The position numbers and the translations under genes were made by a program. 5,975 bases of DNA from Nitrospira sp. UBA6909 (GTDB taxonomy: Bacteria > Nitrospirota > Nitrospiria > Nitrospirales > Nitrospiraceae): contig DKBD01000149.1 in assembly GCA_002451055.1 (NCBI GenBank), positions 1 to 5,975 of the forward strand, read 5' to 3'. Under the pieces are notes generated by a model. That model worked only from the letters and a program-made list of their open reading frames with translations. It was not told where the DNA came from and made no database searches. This document shows positions 5,834 to 5,975 of this stretch, piece by piece; the stretch's first letter is position 1; every line of letters starts with the position of its first letter.

Positions 5834-5946
5834 GGACGGTATGGTTGTCCTCGATTGCGCGCGTTGAACGAGCACCGCCCTTGACATACCAATATGATGA
5901 ATCTTGCGTGCCGCGTTCCGCGAGCAGGAGGACAACCATGCCGGCC
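5834..5946. repeat. 19-base inverted repeat whose right arm spans a Shine-Dalgarno and start codon
   Basis: The arms are 5834-5852 and 5928-5946. Seventeen of 19 positions are complementary, including a perfect run of 12 (ATGGTTGTCCTC against GAGGACAACCAT); one of the two mismatches becomes a G-U pair in plus-strand RNA. The spacer is 75 bases. The right arm contains most of the ribosome-binding site and the ATG of the gene starting at 5938. If the transcript begins upstream of 5834, the pairing would hide the start. Otherwise the left arm may be an inverted copy of that start region. A TTGACA at 5881-5886 lies between the arms. Confidence 0.65.
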
Positions 5947-5975
5947 TTCCCTGCACTCCTAGACATCACCAGCCG
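5938..5975 (+). CDS. Start of an unidentified protein (3' truncated by window edge)
   Basis: ATG 5938 follows a consensus AGGAGG (5926-5931) by six bases, which makes a real gene start likely. Only 12 full codons are visible (MPAFPALLDITS). The FPALLD-type opening recalls the first strand of siroheme-synthase N-terminal domains (precorrin-2 dehydrogenase), which often start with a short F-P-L-x-L-D stretch before a glycine-rich loop, but twelve residues cannot establish this. The gene is divergent from the dehydrogenase, with 165 bases between the two start codons. Confidence 0.6.
   Translation, partial: MPAFPALLDITS

Noticed and set aside
5881..5909. TTGACA at 5881-5886 as a sigma70 -35 box for the right-edge gene
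   Set aside because: The hexamer is perfect, but nothing resembling a -10 box occurs 16-18 bases later. The TATGAT at 5893-5898 is only six bases away, too close to pair with it.

Overview
The window most resembles a moderately GC-rich Gram-negative bacterium. A Nitrospira-like (Nitrospirota) host is my best guess, from the gene mix, the protein style and the GA/CT-rich heptamer repeats between genes. This rests on memory, not on a search, so the taxon is an inference.

The plus-strand left two thirds is a molybdoenzyme module. It opens with the 3' part of a molybdenum-cofactor gene of the MoaB/MogA family (3-389). After a 159-base gap come three closely packed genes: a 758-residue NapA-type periplasmic molybdopterin oxidoreductase (549-2825) with a Tat signal and a lipobox, a membrane-anchored tetraheme cytochrome c (2839-3585), and a 79-residue two-helix membrane protein (3575-3814) that overlaps the cytochrome gene. 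The simplest reading is a compact respiratory chain: quinol in the membrane, then the tetraheme cytochrome, then a lipid-tethered NapA reducing nitrate or a related oxyanion in the periplasm. MoaB would help supply the cofactor. NapB, NapD and NapF/G/H are not in the window.

Downstream of the operon lies a short in-frame relic (3887-3982) coding for a MoaB C-terminus clearly similar to the end of the MoaB at the left edge. The Mo-enzyme operon is therefore bracketed by two same-orientation moaB 3' ends. Next comes a striking inverted array of degenerate 7-mers (3984-4065) between convergent genes, probably a bidirectional terminator or an interspersed repeat.

The right third is on the minus strand: a stand-alone two-CBS-domain protein (4070-4504) and a medium-chain zinc-type dehydrogenase/quinone oxidoreductase (4744-5772). 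They are separated by 239 bases holding three small repeat structures. At the right edge a new plus-strand gene starts at 5938 with a strong Shine-Dalgarno sequence. Its start region is one arm of a 19-base inverted repeat whose other arm lies about 75 bases upstream in the divergent intergenic region.

The points most worth following up are the predicted Tat-lipoprotein NapA with its reduced operon, the moaB tail relic, the heptamer inverted array and the start-codon inverted repeat.
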